A stretch of 64,000 bases of DNA from Paraburkholderia haematera (GTDB lineage Bacteria; Pseudomonadota; Gammaproteobacteria; Burkholderiales; Burkholderiaceae), in the NCBI RefSeq assembly GCF_905220975.1, contig NZ_CAJNBK010000012.1:117155-181154 (forward strand), in the 5' to 3' direction. Shown here in pieces: positions 38,504-49,053 of the stretch. The notes under the pieces are model-generated. The model was not told the DNA's origin. It saw only the letters and a program-made list of their open reading frames with translations, and ran no database searches. Position 1 is the stretch's first letter. Every line of letters starts with the position of its first letter. The position numbers and the translations under genes are program-made.

Positions 38504-39520
38504 GTGACCACCGAGATACGTTCGATCGATAACGGCTGGCGCCGCTGGATTGCCGAGAATCTGCTGCTCGACGCACCGCCGCCTGCCATGCACGGTGCAC
38601 TTGTCGGACATGGTTTCGACCCGGCCGAGGCCGCCCGCGAAATCGAGACAGCGCTCGCGAGTCCTTACTTTGAGGGGGCCGTGCGTTTGCGCAATCGTTT
38701 GCGCAAACGCGAATGGATATTGTCGGTGTACGGCACGCTCAATCGCATGCGTGCTGGAAGCGGTGTGATCGAAAGGCGCGAGTGTCTATCGCGTGACGAG
38801 TTTTTTGAGCAGTACTACTTTCAGAACCGGCCGGTCATCATCACCGGCGCTTTCGATTTCTGGCCGGCGCGCACGCAGTGGAGTTTCGACTACTTTCGCG
38901 AGCGTTGCGGGGATTGCGAAGTCGAAGTGCAGTTCGGCCGCGAGTCGGACGCGAATTATGAGATCAATCAGCCGAAGCTCAAGCGCATGATGCGCTTTGC
39001 CGATTATGTCGATCTCGTCGAGCGCAGTGGCCCGACTAACGATTTCTACATGACCGCCAATAACACCTCGCAGAATCGCGCGGCACTCGCAGCGTTATGG
39101 TCCGATGTGCCGGCGATCGGCGAATATCTCGATGCCGGATCGCCCGATACCGGTTTTTTCTGGATGGGACCGGCTGGAACGAAGACGCCGTTTCACCATG
39201 ATCTGACCAATAACTTCATGGCGCAGGTGATTGGCCGCAAACTGATCAAGCTGGTTCCGTTGTCCGATACACCGCATATGGCGAACACGCTGCATTGCTA
39301 TTCGCAGGTGGACGGCAGTGCGATCGACTACGAACGTTTCCCGTCGATGCGCAATGCGCATTTGATGGAATGCACGCTCGAACCCGGTGAATTGCTGTTT
39401 CTGCCGATCGGCTGGTGGCATTACGTGGAAGGGCTCGATGCGTCGGTGACGATGACGTTCACCAATTTTCTGCAGCGTAACGACTTCTCGCGGGATTACG
39501 TTACGTATCACGAACTGTGA
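38504..39520 (+). CDS. JmjC/cupin-8-like 2-oxoglutarate-dependent oxygenase
   Basis: A 338-residue protein with a GTG start preceded by GGGAG. The C-terminal two thirds is a cupin/JmjC-like domain: a Fe(II) facial triad fits His231 or His232, Asp233 (TPFHHDLTNN) and His306 (GWWHYVEGLD), and NNFMAQVIGRKLIKLVPL and QNRPVIITGAFDFWP match known cupin-8 proteins. Such enzymes hydroxylate proteins or small molecules using 2-oxoglutarate. The N-terminal 85 residues are not similar to anything I can name. Convergent with the Pro-Thr lipoprotein gene. Confidence 0.82.
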   Translation: MTTEIRSIDNGWRRWIAENLLLDAPPPAMHGALVGHGFDPAEAAREIETALASPYFEGAVRLRNRLRKREWILSVYGTLNRMRAGSGVIERRECLSRDEFFEQYYFQNRPVIITGAFDFWPARTQWSFDYFRERCGDCEVEVQFGRESDANYEINQPKLKRMMRFADYVDLVERSGPTNDFYMTANNTSQNRAALAALWSDVPAIGEYLDAGSPDTGFFWMGPAGTKTPFHHDLTNNFMAQVIGRKLIKLVPLSDTPHMANTLHCYSQVDGSAIDYERFPSMRNAHLMECTLEPGELLFLPIGWWHYVEGLDASVTMTFTNFLQRNDFSRDYVTYHEL

Positions 39521-39545
39521 CTGTACCCCTGCCGGTTGCGAAGAT

Positions 39546-39579
39546 AAAAAAACGGCGAGCCGGTTGACCCGGCTCGCCG
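39546..39579 (-). terminator. Rho-independent terminator of the Pro-Thr lipoprotein gene
   Basis: An 11-bp stem (39553-39563/39569-39579) with a TTGAC-type loop. On the minus strand it is followed by seven T's, fitting termination of the leftward gene ending at 39637. Confidence 0.88.
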
Positions 39580-39636
39580 CCCCCCTTCGACGCTTGTTTT
39601 TATCGCGCCGTTATTTACTGTCGTTATTCGTATTCG

Positions 39637-41349
<1,713 letters not shown>

Positions 41350-41606
41350 GGTTTGCTCCCCCGTAATTTGAAAACTGTTGGGGAGCTAACTGCAAGGCCT
41401 ATGCCATTTATGCCTGCATGACCGTCGCACGGAATAAATTAATACAAATCAACAGGTTATGGGTGTTGGCGTGAGATGGTGAAGAGGTTGCTGCAGCCGA
41501 TGTGGCGAGGAACACATCAGCGCGCCCGCCCCACGTAACGTAACGTAAGGTCGAGAGTTTTCATATGGCATGACATCCGCCGATGCAGCAACAGGGCGCG
41601 TCCCCG

Positions 41607-42842
41607 TCAGATCTTCAAACGCCGCAGCACCTTTGGACCCGCGATCGCGATCAGCGCGGAACACACGGCCACGACGGACAACCCGATCGGCAAACTGGTC
41701 ACCTGCGTCACTGCGCCGATGATCACCGGCCCGAGCAACAGCCCGAAGTACGCCAGCCCGGCCACATGCGCGAGCCCTTCGGCCGCGTGAATACCTTTGA
41801 CGCTCGCCGCTGCCGCGAACAGGACGGGCATCATGTTCGCGAGTCCGAGACCCATCAGCGTGAAGCCAATCAGCGCGGCCACCGGATTCGGCAGCAGCAG
41901 CGCGCCGACCATCCCCGCGCACGCAAGCGACGCGCTCGCCATCACGAGTTGCGGTGCGCCGAAGCGGGCGCGCACGGCGTCGCCGGCAAAACGCGCCGCT
42001 GCCATGCCTCCTGAAAACGCTGCGTAGGCCGCGCTCGCCAGGGCCGGCGTGGACAGCACGACGTCGCGCATGTATACGGTGGCCCAGTCGTACATCGCGC
42101 CTTCAGCGATCAACGCGACCAGCGCCATCGCGCCGAGCGCCCACAAGGCCGGCGATCGCCAGCGGTTGGCACGTGGCGTGGCGGCGTCGGGATGATCGGC
42201 GTGCGGTACGTGTGGCAGGACGGAAGGGCAGGCCGCGACCAGCACCAGCGCGCTGACGGCGGCAGCCAGCGCGAGATGCACAGCCGGCGCCATGCCGCGC
42301 GACAGCAAGGCGCCGCCCACGGCCGCGCCGAACATCCCGCCGACGCTGAACATGCCGTGCAGCGACGACATGATCGGCTTGCCGAGCGCCTTCTCGACGG
42401 CGCTGGCTTCCGCGTTCATCGCGACGTCGAGCGTGGCCATGCCGGCGCCGAAGATGGCCAGTACGATCAGCAACATCCAGTAAGCCGGCACGATCAGGAT
42501 CAGCGCTGCACACGCCGTCATCACGAGGCCGCCGGTCAGGCAGGCGCGGCGCGTACCGACCCGCGCGATCCATGAGGCATTCGCCGCCATTGCGCCGATC
42601 GAGCCACCGGCCACTGCCAGCAGCGCGAACGAGAGCAGCGCCGGGTTCAGATGGAAGCGGTCGCGCACAGTCGGCACATGCACACCCCAGGACGCGTACA
42701 TCATGCCGGCGATGAAGAACACCGCCATGGTGGCGACCCGGGCGCGCTGCCGTGCGGTGTCGGAGAGATCGCGATGAGCGGCGGGGAGGCGGGCAAATTC
42801 GGAGGAGCGGTCGGACACTGAAATCTCGTGGAGGGCACGCAT
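41607..42842 (-). CDS. MFS transporter
   Basis: A 411-residue transporter starting MRALHEISVSDRSSEFARLP, with 12 predicted helices (VFFIAGMMYASWGVHVPTV, LLSFALLAVAGGSIGAMAA, and so on). It resembles YbjJ/inner-membrane MFS carriers of unknown substrate. Its ribosome binding site is weak; a later start is possible. It is divergent from the PNPOx-like gene 100 bases away. Confidence 0.85.
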   Translation of the reverse strand: MRALHEISVSDRSSEFARLPAAHRDLSDTARQRARVATMAVFFIAGMMYASWGVHVPTVRDRFHLNPALLSFALLAVAGGSIGAMAANASWIARVGTRRACLTGGLVMTACAALILIVPAYWMLLIVLAIFGAGMATLDVAMNAEASAVEKALGKPIMSSLHGMFSVGGMFGAAVGGALLSRGMAPAVHLALAAAVSALVLVAACPSVLPHVPHADHPDAATPRANRWRSPALWALGAMALVALIAEGAMYDWATVYMRDVVLSTPALASAAYAAFSGGMAAARFAGDAVRARFGAPQLVMASASLACAGMVGALLLPNPVAALIGFTLMGLGLANMMPVLFAAAASVKGIHAAEGLAHVAGLAYFGLLLGPVIIGAVTQVTSLPIGLSVVAVCSALIAIAGPKVLRRLKI

Positions 42843-42941
42843 AAGAAAGCGCGCTGAAAGCGAATTTCCGATTCTAACGAAGCGCGCTGTCTTATGCTTG
42901 AAGCGGATTGATCCACCACTTATCCATCGAGGGCCGCGCAC

Positions 42942-43604
42942 TTGAACATTCCCGCTCACGCTCCGCTGCATCTGCTGCATAGGGCTGCTATCGGTACGCT
43001 CGCGACTCACGCGCGCCAGCCGGAAGGCTTTCCTTATCCTTCGGTGCTGCCGTTCGCACCGGACCCCCAGCATCGCCCGACGATCCTCGTGAGCCGGCTC
43101 GCCGAGCATACGCACAATCTGCACGCCGACCCGCGCGCCGGCTTTCTGGTTGTCGACGCACCGGACGGTGACGTGCTGAGCGGCCAGCGCGTCACCTTGC
43201 TCGGCACGTTCGAACCGGTCGACTCGACCCCCGACGTCGTGCAGCGTTATCTGCGCTATCACGCGGACGCGGAACGATACCTGGTTCTCGGCGATTTCAC
43301 GTTCTGGGTGATGAGGCTTGAACGGCTGCGCTACATCGGCGGCTTCGGCACAATGGGCTGGCTCGGCGGCGCCGAACTCGACCCGCTGCCGCCACTCGGC
43401 TTCGATGAAGAAAACGCGCTGATCATGCACTTCGCCGGTCATTTCTCGAGTGCCCGGGGCCTCCAACTGCTCGGCGTAGATCGATATGGTGCCGATCTGA
43501 CGCTAGACGGTGTGCGCACCCGTTTCGCCTTCGACGACGCTAAACGCAATATCGAAACCTTGCATGCTGCGCTCGAAGATTGCATCCAGCGGCACGCCGA
43601 TTAA
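42942..43604 (+). CDS. PNPOx-like (HugZ-type) flavin/heme-binding protein
   Basis: A 220-residue split-barrel protein with a TTG start preceded by GAGGG. The N-terminal segment LHRAAIGTLATHARQPEGFP and LSRLAEHTHNLHADPRAGF are typical of pyridoxamine-phosphate-oxidase-like proteins. The C-terminal part is like the HugZ family, which handles heme or its iron. Iron-repressed regulation is not evident from the sequence. It may be a flavin-binding protein or a heme-utilisation enzyme. Confidence 0.8.
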   Translation: MNIPAHAPLHLLHRAAIGTLATHARQPEGFPYPSVLPFAPDPQHRPTILVSRLAEHTHNLHADPRAGFLVVDAPDGDVLSGQRVTLLGTFEPVDSTPDVVQRYLRYHADAERYLVLGDFTFWVMRLERLRYIGGFGTMGWLGGAELDPLPPLGFDEENALIMHFAGHFSSARGLQLLGVDRYGADLTLDGVRTRFAFDDAKRNIETLHAALEDCIQRHAD

Positions 43605-43998
43605 GTTTTGATTGCTGTTTCGGGAAAACACTCATGCCGCATTAACGGTGCTGCGCGCGTGTTGCAATATGATCCGACGTTTCATGTTAAAGCTTTCATG
43701 GCGTGAAATGTTGAAGCAGATTTCTTATCTTAAATTTCATTTTTTGATAGTTAATTCAATCGTTGCTGATCTGCGGCCACGTTTTTCAGCAAAATGCGAA
43801 ATTATCTATTTGAAAGGGTCCGCGTAACATCGCGTTCGAATGAAATTTTTTGAAACGAATTGTGATTAATTTTACAGCGGCGCTTTTGTAGTTTTTCTAT
43901 TTTGTGTTAATCTCGCCATCAAATTCCGAGGCAAGATCACTTCAAAGGGCAAGCTGGCTTGAGACTGGCAGTCATTTATGCAAACCACAAAGGAACCT
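43605..43998. other. AT-rich intergenic region upstream of hns-like gene
   Basis: No gene supported. It is notably A+T-rich for this genome, with T- and A-tracts and TTGTAGTTTTTCTATTTTG near 43885. Such DNA suits H-NS binding, so auto-regulation is likely. A frame of 71 residues here has poor codon bias and was not called. Confidence 0.55.
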
Positions 43999-44301
43999 AT
44001 GTCTTCCTACAAGGAACTACTCGCCCAGCGCGAGAAGCTCGAAAAGCAGATCGAAGAAGCAAAGTCGCGTGAATACGCAGAAGTGTTGAATGAGATCAAG
44101 CAGAAAATGGCTGATTACGGCATTTCGCTGACTGAACTCGGCGGTGGCCGTGGTGCCAAAGCGGCTAAAGCCGGTCGTCCGCGTGCAGGCGTTGCGCCGA
44201 AGTATCGTGACCCGGATAGCGGCAGCACGTGGTCGGGCCGTGGCAAGCCGCCGCGCTGGATCGCAGGTCTGGATCGCGAGAAGTTTCTGATCCAGAAGTA
44301 A
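43999..44301 (+). CDS. hns: H-NS-family nucleoid protein (Bv3F/BpH type)
   Basis: A 100-residue H-NS homologue with AAAGGA before its ATG (MSSYKELLAQREKLEKQI). A coiled-coil dimerisation domain (residues 3-50), a basic flexible linker with GGRGAKAAKAGRPRAG, and the C-terminal DNA-binding core YRDPDSGSTWSGRGKPPRWI. It binds AT-rich DNA, silencing acquired genes. It is monocistronic with its own terminator, and the AT-rich upstream region suggests autoregulation. Confidence 0.93.
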   Translation: MSSYKELLAQREKLEKQIEEAKSREYAEVLNEIKQKMADYGISLTELGGGRGAKAAKAGRPRAGVAPKYRDPDSGSTWSGRGKPPRWIAGLDREKFLIQK

Positions 44302-44348
44302 TACCAATACGGTCAATCAGCGGCGCTCGCAGTCCCCGCTGTAACCAG

Positions 44349-44381
44349 AAAAAACCGCGTACCGTCAGGGCGCGGTTTTTT
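44349..44381 (+). terminator. Rho-independent terminator after hns
   Basis: An 11-bp stem (44349-44359/44371-44381) ends in a T-run of seven or more. Confidence 0.9.
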
Positions 44382-44557
44382 TATTGCCTCTGCGAATTGC
44401 AGTGACTCTTTGTCACACGCACTCCATGAAACTGGAACGCGAATGCTTTTCGTTTAGATAAGCAGCTGATTTAAAAGGATTTTTTGTGGTCTCTTCCACG
44501 CATATCGAGGTGCGCCGGGTAGAATACAGGCATTGAACTTTTCACGCCGTTTCAGAG

Positions 44558-45802
44558 ATGCCATCCACCGCCGCTGTCCAGTCCGCCGAGAAACATCGCG
44601 TCGCGCGCAAAAGTACCTTTGTCAGTATCGCGCTCAATACGGTGGTGATGGCGCTGCAAATCGTCATCGGGGTGTTTGCCCATTCGCAGGCGTTGGTCGC
44701 CGACGGTATCCATTCGTTAGCCGATCTGATTTCCGATTTTGTGGTGCTAATCGCTAATCGGCACAGCGGCGCCAAGCCCGACGCGGATCACAATTACGGA
44801 CACAGTCGCTATGAAACGGTTGCGTCATTGTTTTTGGGTGCGCTGCTGATTGTCGTCGGCGTCGGTATGTTGTGGCGAGCCGGGACGCGTCTCGCCGATT
44901 TGCAAAGCATCCCCGCCGTGCATATGAGCGCGCTCGCGGTCGCGGTTCTGGTGCTGATTTCCAAAGAAAGCCTGTTTCGCTACATGCTGCGCGAAGCGCA
45001 ACGCGTGCGTTCCGCGATGTTGATTGCGAACGCATGGCACGCCCGCTCTGACGCCGCTTCGTCACTGGTGGTCGCGCTTGGTATTGTCGGGAGTCTCGCA
45101 GGCGTGCGCCTGCTCGATCCGATCGCCGCGGCGATTGTCGGCTTTATGGTGGCGCGCATGGGCTGGACGTTCGGCTGGGACGCGCTGCAAGACCTTTCCG
45201 ACCGTGCACTCGACGAAGCCGCTTCCGCCGACATGCGCGCGCTGTTGCTTGCAACGCCCGGCGTGCGCGACGTGCACGAAATGCGCACCCGCAAGATGGG
45301 CGACTTCGCGCTTGTCGACGCGCACATTCTGGTCGACCCGTTGATCTCGGTATCGGAAGGGCACTACATCGCTGAATCGGCACGCTTGCGCGTGCTGGCG
45401 GACAACCGCGTGCTCGACGCGCTGATCCATGTCGACCCGGAGAACGACGCGGTTGCGCGCCCGCCCGTCAATCTGCCGACCCGGGAGCGGGTCGTCGCCG
45501 AAGTCGACGCGGCATTTGCCGCGGGCGGCGTGAAGGCCGCGTCGGTCAATATGCACTACTTGAGCACGGGGCTCGATGTTGAAGTGGTTTTGCCGGCGAC
45601 GGGTTTACACACGGCCCCAAGTGATGCGGCCGGTCTCGCTCGTGTCGATCTGGACGCGCTCAGGCGCAGCCTGGGTGCCCGCAAGCTGGAGGTGCTGCAA
45701 GGGTTGGACACACGGCCGGCGGAAAGCGGCGTCTCGGCGGAAGCCGGGCCCGGGAGCTCGATCGCTCGCGCCAAGGCTGCCGAACCGCATGGCGCCGCCT
45801 GA
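44558..45802 (+). CDS. Cation diffusion facilitator (CDF) metal transporter
   Basis: A 414-residue CDF-family exporter with six predicted helices and a long C-terminal cytoplasmic domain. Two HxxxD motifs (DGIHSLADLISDF at 49-61 and WHARSDAASSL) supply the transport-site ligands in TM2 and TM5. GHSRYETVASLFLGALL is typical. Probably a zinc, iron or cobalt/proton antiporter; the exact metal is undetermined. The C-terminus is extended by about 100 residues beyond the usual domain. Convergent with the Lrp gene. Confidence 0.9.
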   Translation: MPSTAAVQSAEKHRVARKSTFVSIALNTVVMALQIVIGVFAHSQALVADGIHSLADLISDFVVLIANRHSGAKPDADHNYGHSRYETVASLFLGALLIVVGVGMLWRAGTRLADLQSIPAVHMSALAVAVLVLISKESLFRYMLREAQRVRSAMLIANAWHARSDAASSLVVALGIVGSLAGVRLLDPIAAAIVGFMVARMGWTFGWDALQDLSDRALDEAASADMRALLLATPGVRDVHEMRTRKMGDFALVDAHILVDPLISVSEGHYIAESARLRVLADNRVLDALIHVDPENDAVARPPVNLPTRERVVAEVDAAFAAGGVKAASVNMHYLSTGLDVEVVLPATGLHTAPSDAAGLARVDLDALRRSLGARKLEVLQGLDTRPAESGVSAEAGPGSSIARAKAAEPHGAA

Positions 45803-45856
45803 CTGACGTTATTCGAGCCGAACCGCCCGGAAGGCTCGAGCCGCCGCTTCACGGTC

Positions 45857-46315
45857 TTACAGCGGCAACTGCGTATCGAATTTGATTTCGCGCAGCACGA
45901 CGCTCGTGCGCACCTGTGCGACAGCGGGAATCTTGAAGATGCGTTCGTGGAGAAAGCTGTCGTACGCCTTGATATCCGGCGCGACGATCTTGAGGATGTA
46001 GTCGGATTCGCCGGTCGTGCTGTAGCACTCGGTGACCTCCGGACAGGTGGCGATTTCCCGCTCGAACTGTTCGACCCCGCCCTCGGTGTGGCGCGTGAGA
46101 TGAATATGCGCGAGCGCGCAGACGTGCAGCCCCAGCTTTTCGCGATCCAGCAATGCCGTGTAGCGCTGGATCACCCCCGACTGCTCCATATCCTTGATAC
46201 GGCGCCAGCATGGGGTGCTCGATAGGCCGACCTGGTCGGAAATCTCTTGCACGGACCGGCGTGCGTCGAGCTGCAACAGGCGCAGGATTTTTTGAGAGAA
46301 CGTATCGAGTGTCAA
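45857..46315 (-). CDS. Lrp/AsnC-family transcriptional regulator
   Basis: A 152-residue regulator with a TTG start directly after a strong GGAGGCGCAG site. The HTH is RRSVQEISDQVGLSSTPCWR and the RAM domain includes EVTECYSTTGESDYILKIV. It responds to an amino acid or feast/famine cue. The gene it controls is not evident; the neighbouring CDF and exonuclease genes are not obvious partners. Confidence 0.9.
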   Translation of the reverse strand: MTLDTFSQKILRLLQLDARRSVQEISDQVGLSSTPCWRRIKDMEQSGVIQRYTALLDREKLGLHVCALAHIHLTRHTEGGVEQFEREIATCPEVTECYSTTGESDYILKIVAPDIKAYDSFLHERIFKIPAVAQVRTSVVLREIKFDTQLPL

Positions 46316-46405
46316 CTGCGCCTCCGTTGGCGTCGCCTTATCAACGCATGGTAGAGGGCTCGAAAACGAAACGCAATGTAAAACGGCTTCGACGAGGGAG
46401 ATTCC

Positions 46406-47035
46406 CTAATTTGCCGGTTCCTCAGCGGCGTTTTGTCCTGAGCCGTCCCCATCTTGACCGGCTGCCAGCGTGGCCGCCTGGACCGCGCGCAGATCCTTGA
46501 GCATGTTGCAAAAGAGCGCGCCCTGCTCGATCGCGTCGTCCAGCGCGACATGCGTGTGCGGGTGTTCGTCGAACCAGTGCTTCGGGAACCGTGGCTTGAT
46601 GTTCTTGCGGTACGGCAGGCCGGTCAGTGCGAAGGCCAGCGTCTTGATGTCGAGCGCCGACCACGAAAACGGGCAGCGGCCGACAAACCGCATCATGTAC
46701 CAGAACATATAGGTGAAGTCGAAACCGGCCGGCATCGCGACGAACACCGGCTTGCCCGGCAACGCCTCGACCCATTCGACATAGGCCGTCAGCGCGGCCT
46801 GCGGATCCTGCAAATCCTTGCGGCAGGCCTCCCATGCTTCCGGCTGCGTCTTCCACCATGCTTCCTGCACCGGATGCGGCTTGGCGCCTTCGAGTAAGTC
46901 AAGATTCGCCGAAAAGGTGGCGATCAGCTGCTTGTCTTCCGTGTACGCGGCGGAGGCGAAGCTGAGCATCGAATGCGGACCGGGAATCGGGCCGTCCGCT
47001 TCGACATCGGTGCTCACATAGATTTCGCTGCTCAT
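46406..47035 (-). CDS. DEDD-family 3'-5' exonuclease-like protein
   Basis: A 209-residue RNase H-fold exonuclease. MSSEIYVSTDVEADGP has the first catalytic Asp/Glu; VFVAMPAGFDFTYMFWY the second; HTHVALDDAIEQG the last Asp pair. It is DnaQ-like but not obviously the polymerase III epsilon subunit. It is translationally coupled to the MBL hydrolase gene, which ends inside its start codon (ATGA overlap). Function unknown. Confidence 0.8.
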   Translation of the reverse strand: MSSEIYVSTDVEADGPIPGPHSMLSFASAAYTEDKQLIATFSANLDLLEGAKPHPVQEAWWKTQPEAWEACRKDLQDPQAALTAYVEWVEALPGKPVFVAMPAGFDFTYMFWYMMRFVGRCPFSWSALDIKTLAFALTGLPYRKNIKPRFPKHWFDEHPHTHVALDDAIEQGALFCNMLKDLRAVQAATLAAGQDGDGSGQNAAEEPAN

Positions 47036-47676
47036 GCTTTGACTCCGTCGGCCACATACGGATTGGAGCGGCGCTCGGCGCCGAACGTGGAGGTGGGGCC
47101 GTGGCCCGGAACGAAGGTGACATCGTCGCCGAGCGGCCAGAGTTTTTCGCGGATCGCGCGTATCAGGTCGGCGTGATTGCCGCGCGGAAAATCCGTGCGG
47201 CCGATCGAGCCGGCGAACAGCACGTCGCCCACCAGCGCGAGCCGGTGCGCGCGGCTGAAGAACACCACGTGGCCCGGCGTGTGGCCAGGGCAGTGATACA
47301 CCTCGAGGGTTTCGTCGCCGAATTGCACGGTCTCGCCGTCTTGAAGCCAACGATCCGGTTCGAACGCCTCGGCCGCAGGAAAGCCAAAGCGCGTGCTTTG
47401 ATCCGGCAGCTTGTCGAGCCAGAAACGCTCGTCGGGATGCGGACCTTCGATCGGCACGCCGTAATGCGTGGCAAGCGTCTTCGCGCCGGCGCAGTGATCG
47501 ATATGGCCATGCGTGAGGAATACTTTTTCGACCGTCACGTTCTGGCGCGCGATCTCGCCCTGGATGATATCCAGGTCGCCGCCCGGATCAACGACAGCCG
47601 CACGTCCGGTTGCCTCGCAAACGAGCAGCGAGCTGTTCTGCTGGAACGGCGTGACAGGGATCAAGGTGACTTTCAT
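47032..47676 (-). CDS. MBL-fold metallo-hydrolase (glyoxalase II-like)
   Basis: A 214-residue enzyme starting MKVTLIPVTPFQQNSSLLV. The metal motif is THGHIDHCAGA, with PGHTPGHVVFFS, VLFAGSIGRTDFPRG and VPGHGPTSTFG completing the sites. This matches the YcbL/type II glyoxalase group of small hydroxyacylglutathione-hydrolase-like proteins. Its stop overlaps the exonuclease start. The natural substrate is uncertain, as many relatives act on other thioesters. Confidence 0.9.
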   Translation of the reverse strand: MKVTLIPVTPFQQNSSLLVCEATGRAAVVDPGGDLDIIQGEIARQNVTVEKVFLTHGHIDHCAGAKTLATHYGVPIEGPHPDERFWLDKLPDQSTRFGFPAAEAFEPDRWLQDGETVQFGDETLEVYHCPGHTPGHVVFFSRAHRLALVGDVLFAGSIGRTDFPRGNHADLIRAIREKLWPLGDDVTFVPGHGPTSTFGAERRSNPYVADGVKA

Positions 47677-48315
47677 GGGTGACGGCGCCGCTGGAAAAAT
47701 GTTGATTGTACCGGCGTCTCGCCGACGCTCGCCGGGGGCGCTGAAACCTTGCTGCAGCGGGCTTTTGGCTGCCCATTTTTGCAGCAGGAGTGAAAATTCA
47801 TCAAGGTTTTCAGTCGCTTGCCATCCCAAAATTTTCTTTTGGGTATAATGGCCTCCATGCACAAGGAATTGTGTATGCCACAAGGCGATGCGTCCCCATC
47901 AAAAATGGGCACGCGGATTGCCACTCAAGTATGGGCTGTCGCAGTTTTGGGCGGCCATCAGGTATCGATGCATTCGATGCACACGTCTTACCCAGCCAGG
48001 CGCCGCGCGCCTGCAACGGACTTAAATGCCGTGACGCTGGGTGGGGCCTACGCCGCTGTTCCTGCGCGCTGAGTTCCGCGCGCAAGAACGTGTTTGCCAC
48101 GTTCGATGGCGGCATGTGGGGTCTGGTCAGGCTGCCGGGGACAGGTTGCGCCAGACGTGAAAATTAACCGTGCGGTAGCGGCTGGGTGAGCCGCATCCGG
48201 GCTTTGACGTACTGCGCTTTTCAGCGCGGCGCGTTGTCGTCCATTGCCGCCGGAGTCGCAGGCAACACGCTCAACTTTTCGCGTGATGCGGCTCGACAAT
48301 TTGATTGCACGTCTT
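47677..48315. other. Intergenic region with strong -10 box, upstream of rlpA
   Basis: 640 bases with no confidently called gene. TATAAT at 47844-47849 is the best -10 box in the window and lies eight bases before an ATG (47857) with no ribosome binding site. The reading frame there (72 codons) has low GC at third positions, unlike real genes here. A non-coding RNA or a leaderless mRNA are both possible. Confidence 0.45.
47856..48110 (+). ncRNA. Candidate small RNA or leaderless transcript
   Basis: A near-perfect -10 box (47844-47849) predicts a start at about 47856. The RNA would have local hairpins: GCGTCCCCA/TGGGCACGC (47890-47915, one mismatch) and AACGTG/CACGTT near 48095. No member of 6S, tmRNA or RNase P RNA was recognised. 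The 3' end is not clear. The call is speculative. Confidence 0.3.
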
Positions 48316-48918
48316 ATGAAAACTCGGTTATCCCGTGGTCTGGGGACTCTTTTTGCCTTTTTTGTGCTGGCCGGTTGTGCCACGCCGCCGGGCGCGGGCA
48401 CTACGTCCGAAAGCGGCATGCCGCTGAGCACGAAGAAAGCGCAGGCAGGTTCCTTCGGCCCGCAAGCTTTTGGCAGCGCGCCGGCTTCCGACGCAGCCGC
48501 CAGAGGCACATCGCTAGCCGATGCCCAGCCGCTTACTGACGATGGTTCCAACGTTTCGGACTTTCATCAGACCGGTCGTGCCTCGTGGTACGGCCGCGGC
48601 TTCCATGGCCGCCGCACTGCCAACGGCGAACGTTTCGATATGCACGCGCTGACCGCGGCACATCGTACGTTGCCGCTCGGGTCGTATGTCCGCGTGACCA
48701 ATCCGGCCACCTCGCGCTCGGTGGTTGTGCGAATCAACGACCGCGGCCCGTATGCGCGCGGCCGGATCATCGACCTGTCGATGGCAGCCGCAACCGCGCT
48801 CAACATGCGCCATGCCGGTACGGCGAAGGTCAAGATTGAAGGTTTGACGCAGCAGGAAGCACGTGCTGAGCTGAATGAAACACTGGCGTCGAACTCGGTT
48901 TCGGGCGCAGAGAAGTAA
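48316..48918 (+). CDS. rlpA: RlpA-family lytic transglycosylase lipoprotein
   Basis: A 200-residue lipoprotein starting MKTRLSRGLGTLFAFFVLAG with lipobox Cys21; an ATG ten codons earlier is possible. The DPBB domain carries GRASWYGRGFHGRRTANGE, LPLGSYVRVTN and RINDRGPYARGRIIDLS, including the Asp and His of the RlpA catalytic region. No SPOR domain follows, unlike E. coli or Pseudomonas RlpA, so septal targeting may differ. It cleaves denuded glycan strands at the division site or is structural. A bidirectional terminator follows. Confidence 0.9.
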   Translation: MKTRLSRGLGTLFAFFVLAGCATPPGAGTTSESGMPLSTKKAQAGSFGPQAFGSAPASDAAARGTSLADAQPLTDDGSNVSDFHQTGRASWYGRGFHGRRTANGERFDMHALTAAHRTLPLGSYVRVTNPATSRSVVVRINDRGPYARGRIIDLSMAAATALNMRHAGTAKVKIEGLTQQEARAELNETLASNSVSGAEK

Positions 48919-49000
48919 TGTAACGGCCGCGGGCGCACCGCAAGTGCGTTCGTGACGCCGGGCTACACGGCGGCAACTCTGCCGTGTTTGCCGAAAGAAG

Positions 49001-49029
49001 AAGGGCCGCATCGTGCGGCCCTTTTCTTT
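49001..49029. terminator. Bidirectional terminator between rlpA and rsmI
   Basis: A ten-base stem (49001-49010/49014-49023) with a TCG loop has a T-rich tail on the plus strand and flanking pyrimidines on the other. It serves convergent rlpA and rsmI. Confidence 0.8.
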
Positions 49030-49053
49030 TGCCTTTCCTTCTGCCTGTCGGCT

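Noticed and set aside
43612..43827. 71-residue frame upstream of hns
   Set aside because: AT-rich, no ribosome binding site, codon use unlike the genome. Better viewed as regulatory DNA.
47818..48072. 84-residue frame before rlpA as a protein gene
   Set aside because: About half of its third positions are A/T, unlike coding sequence here, and it lacks a ribosome binding site.
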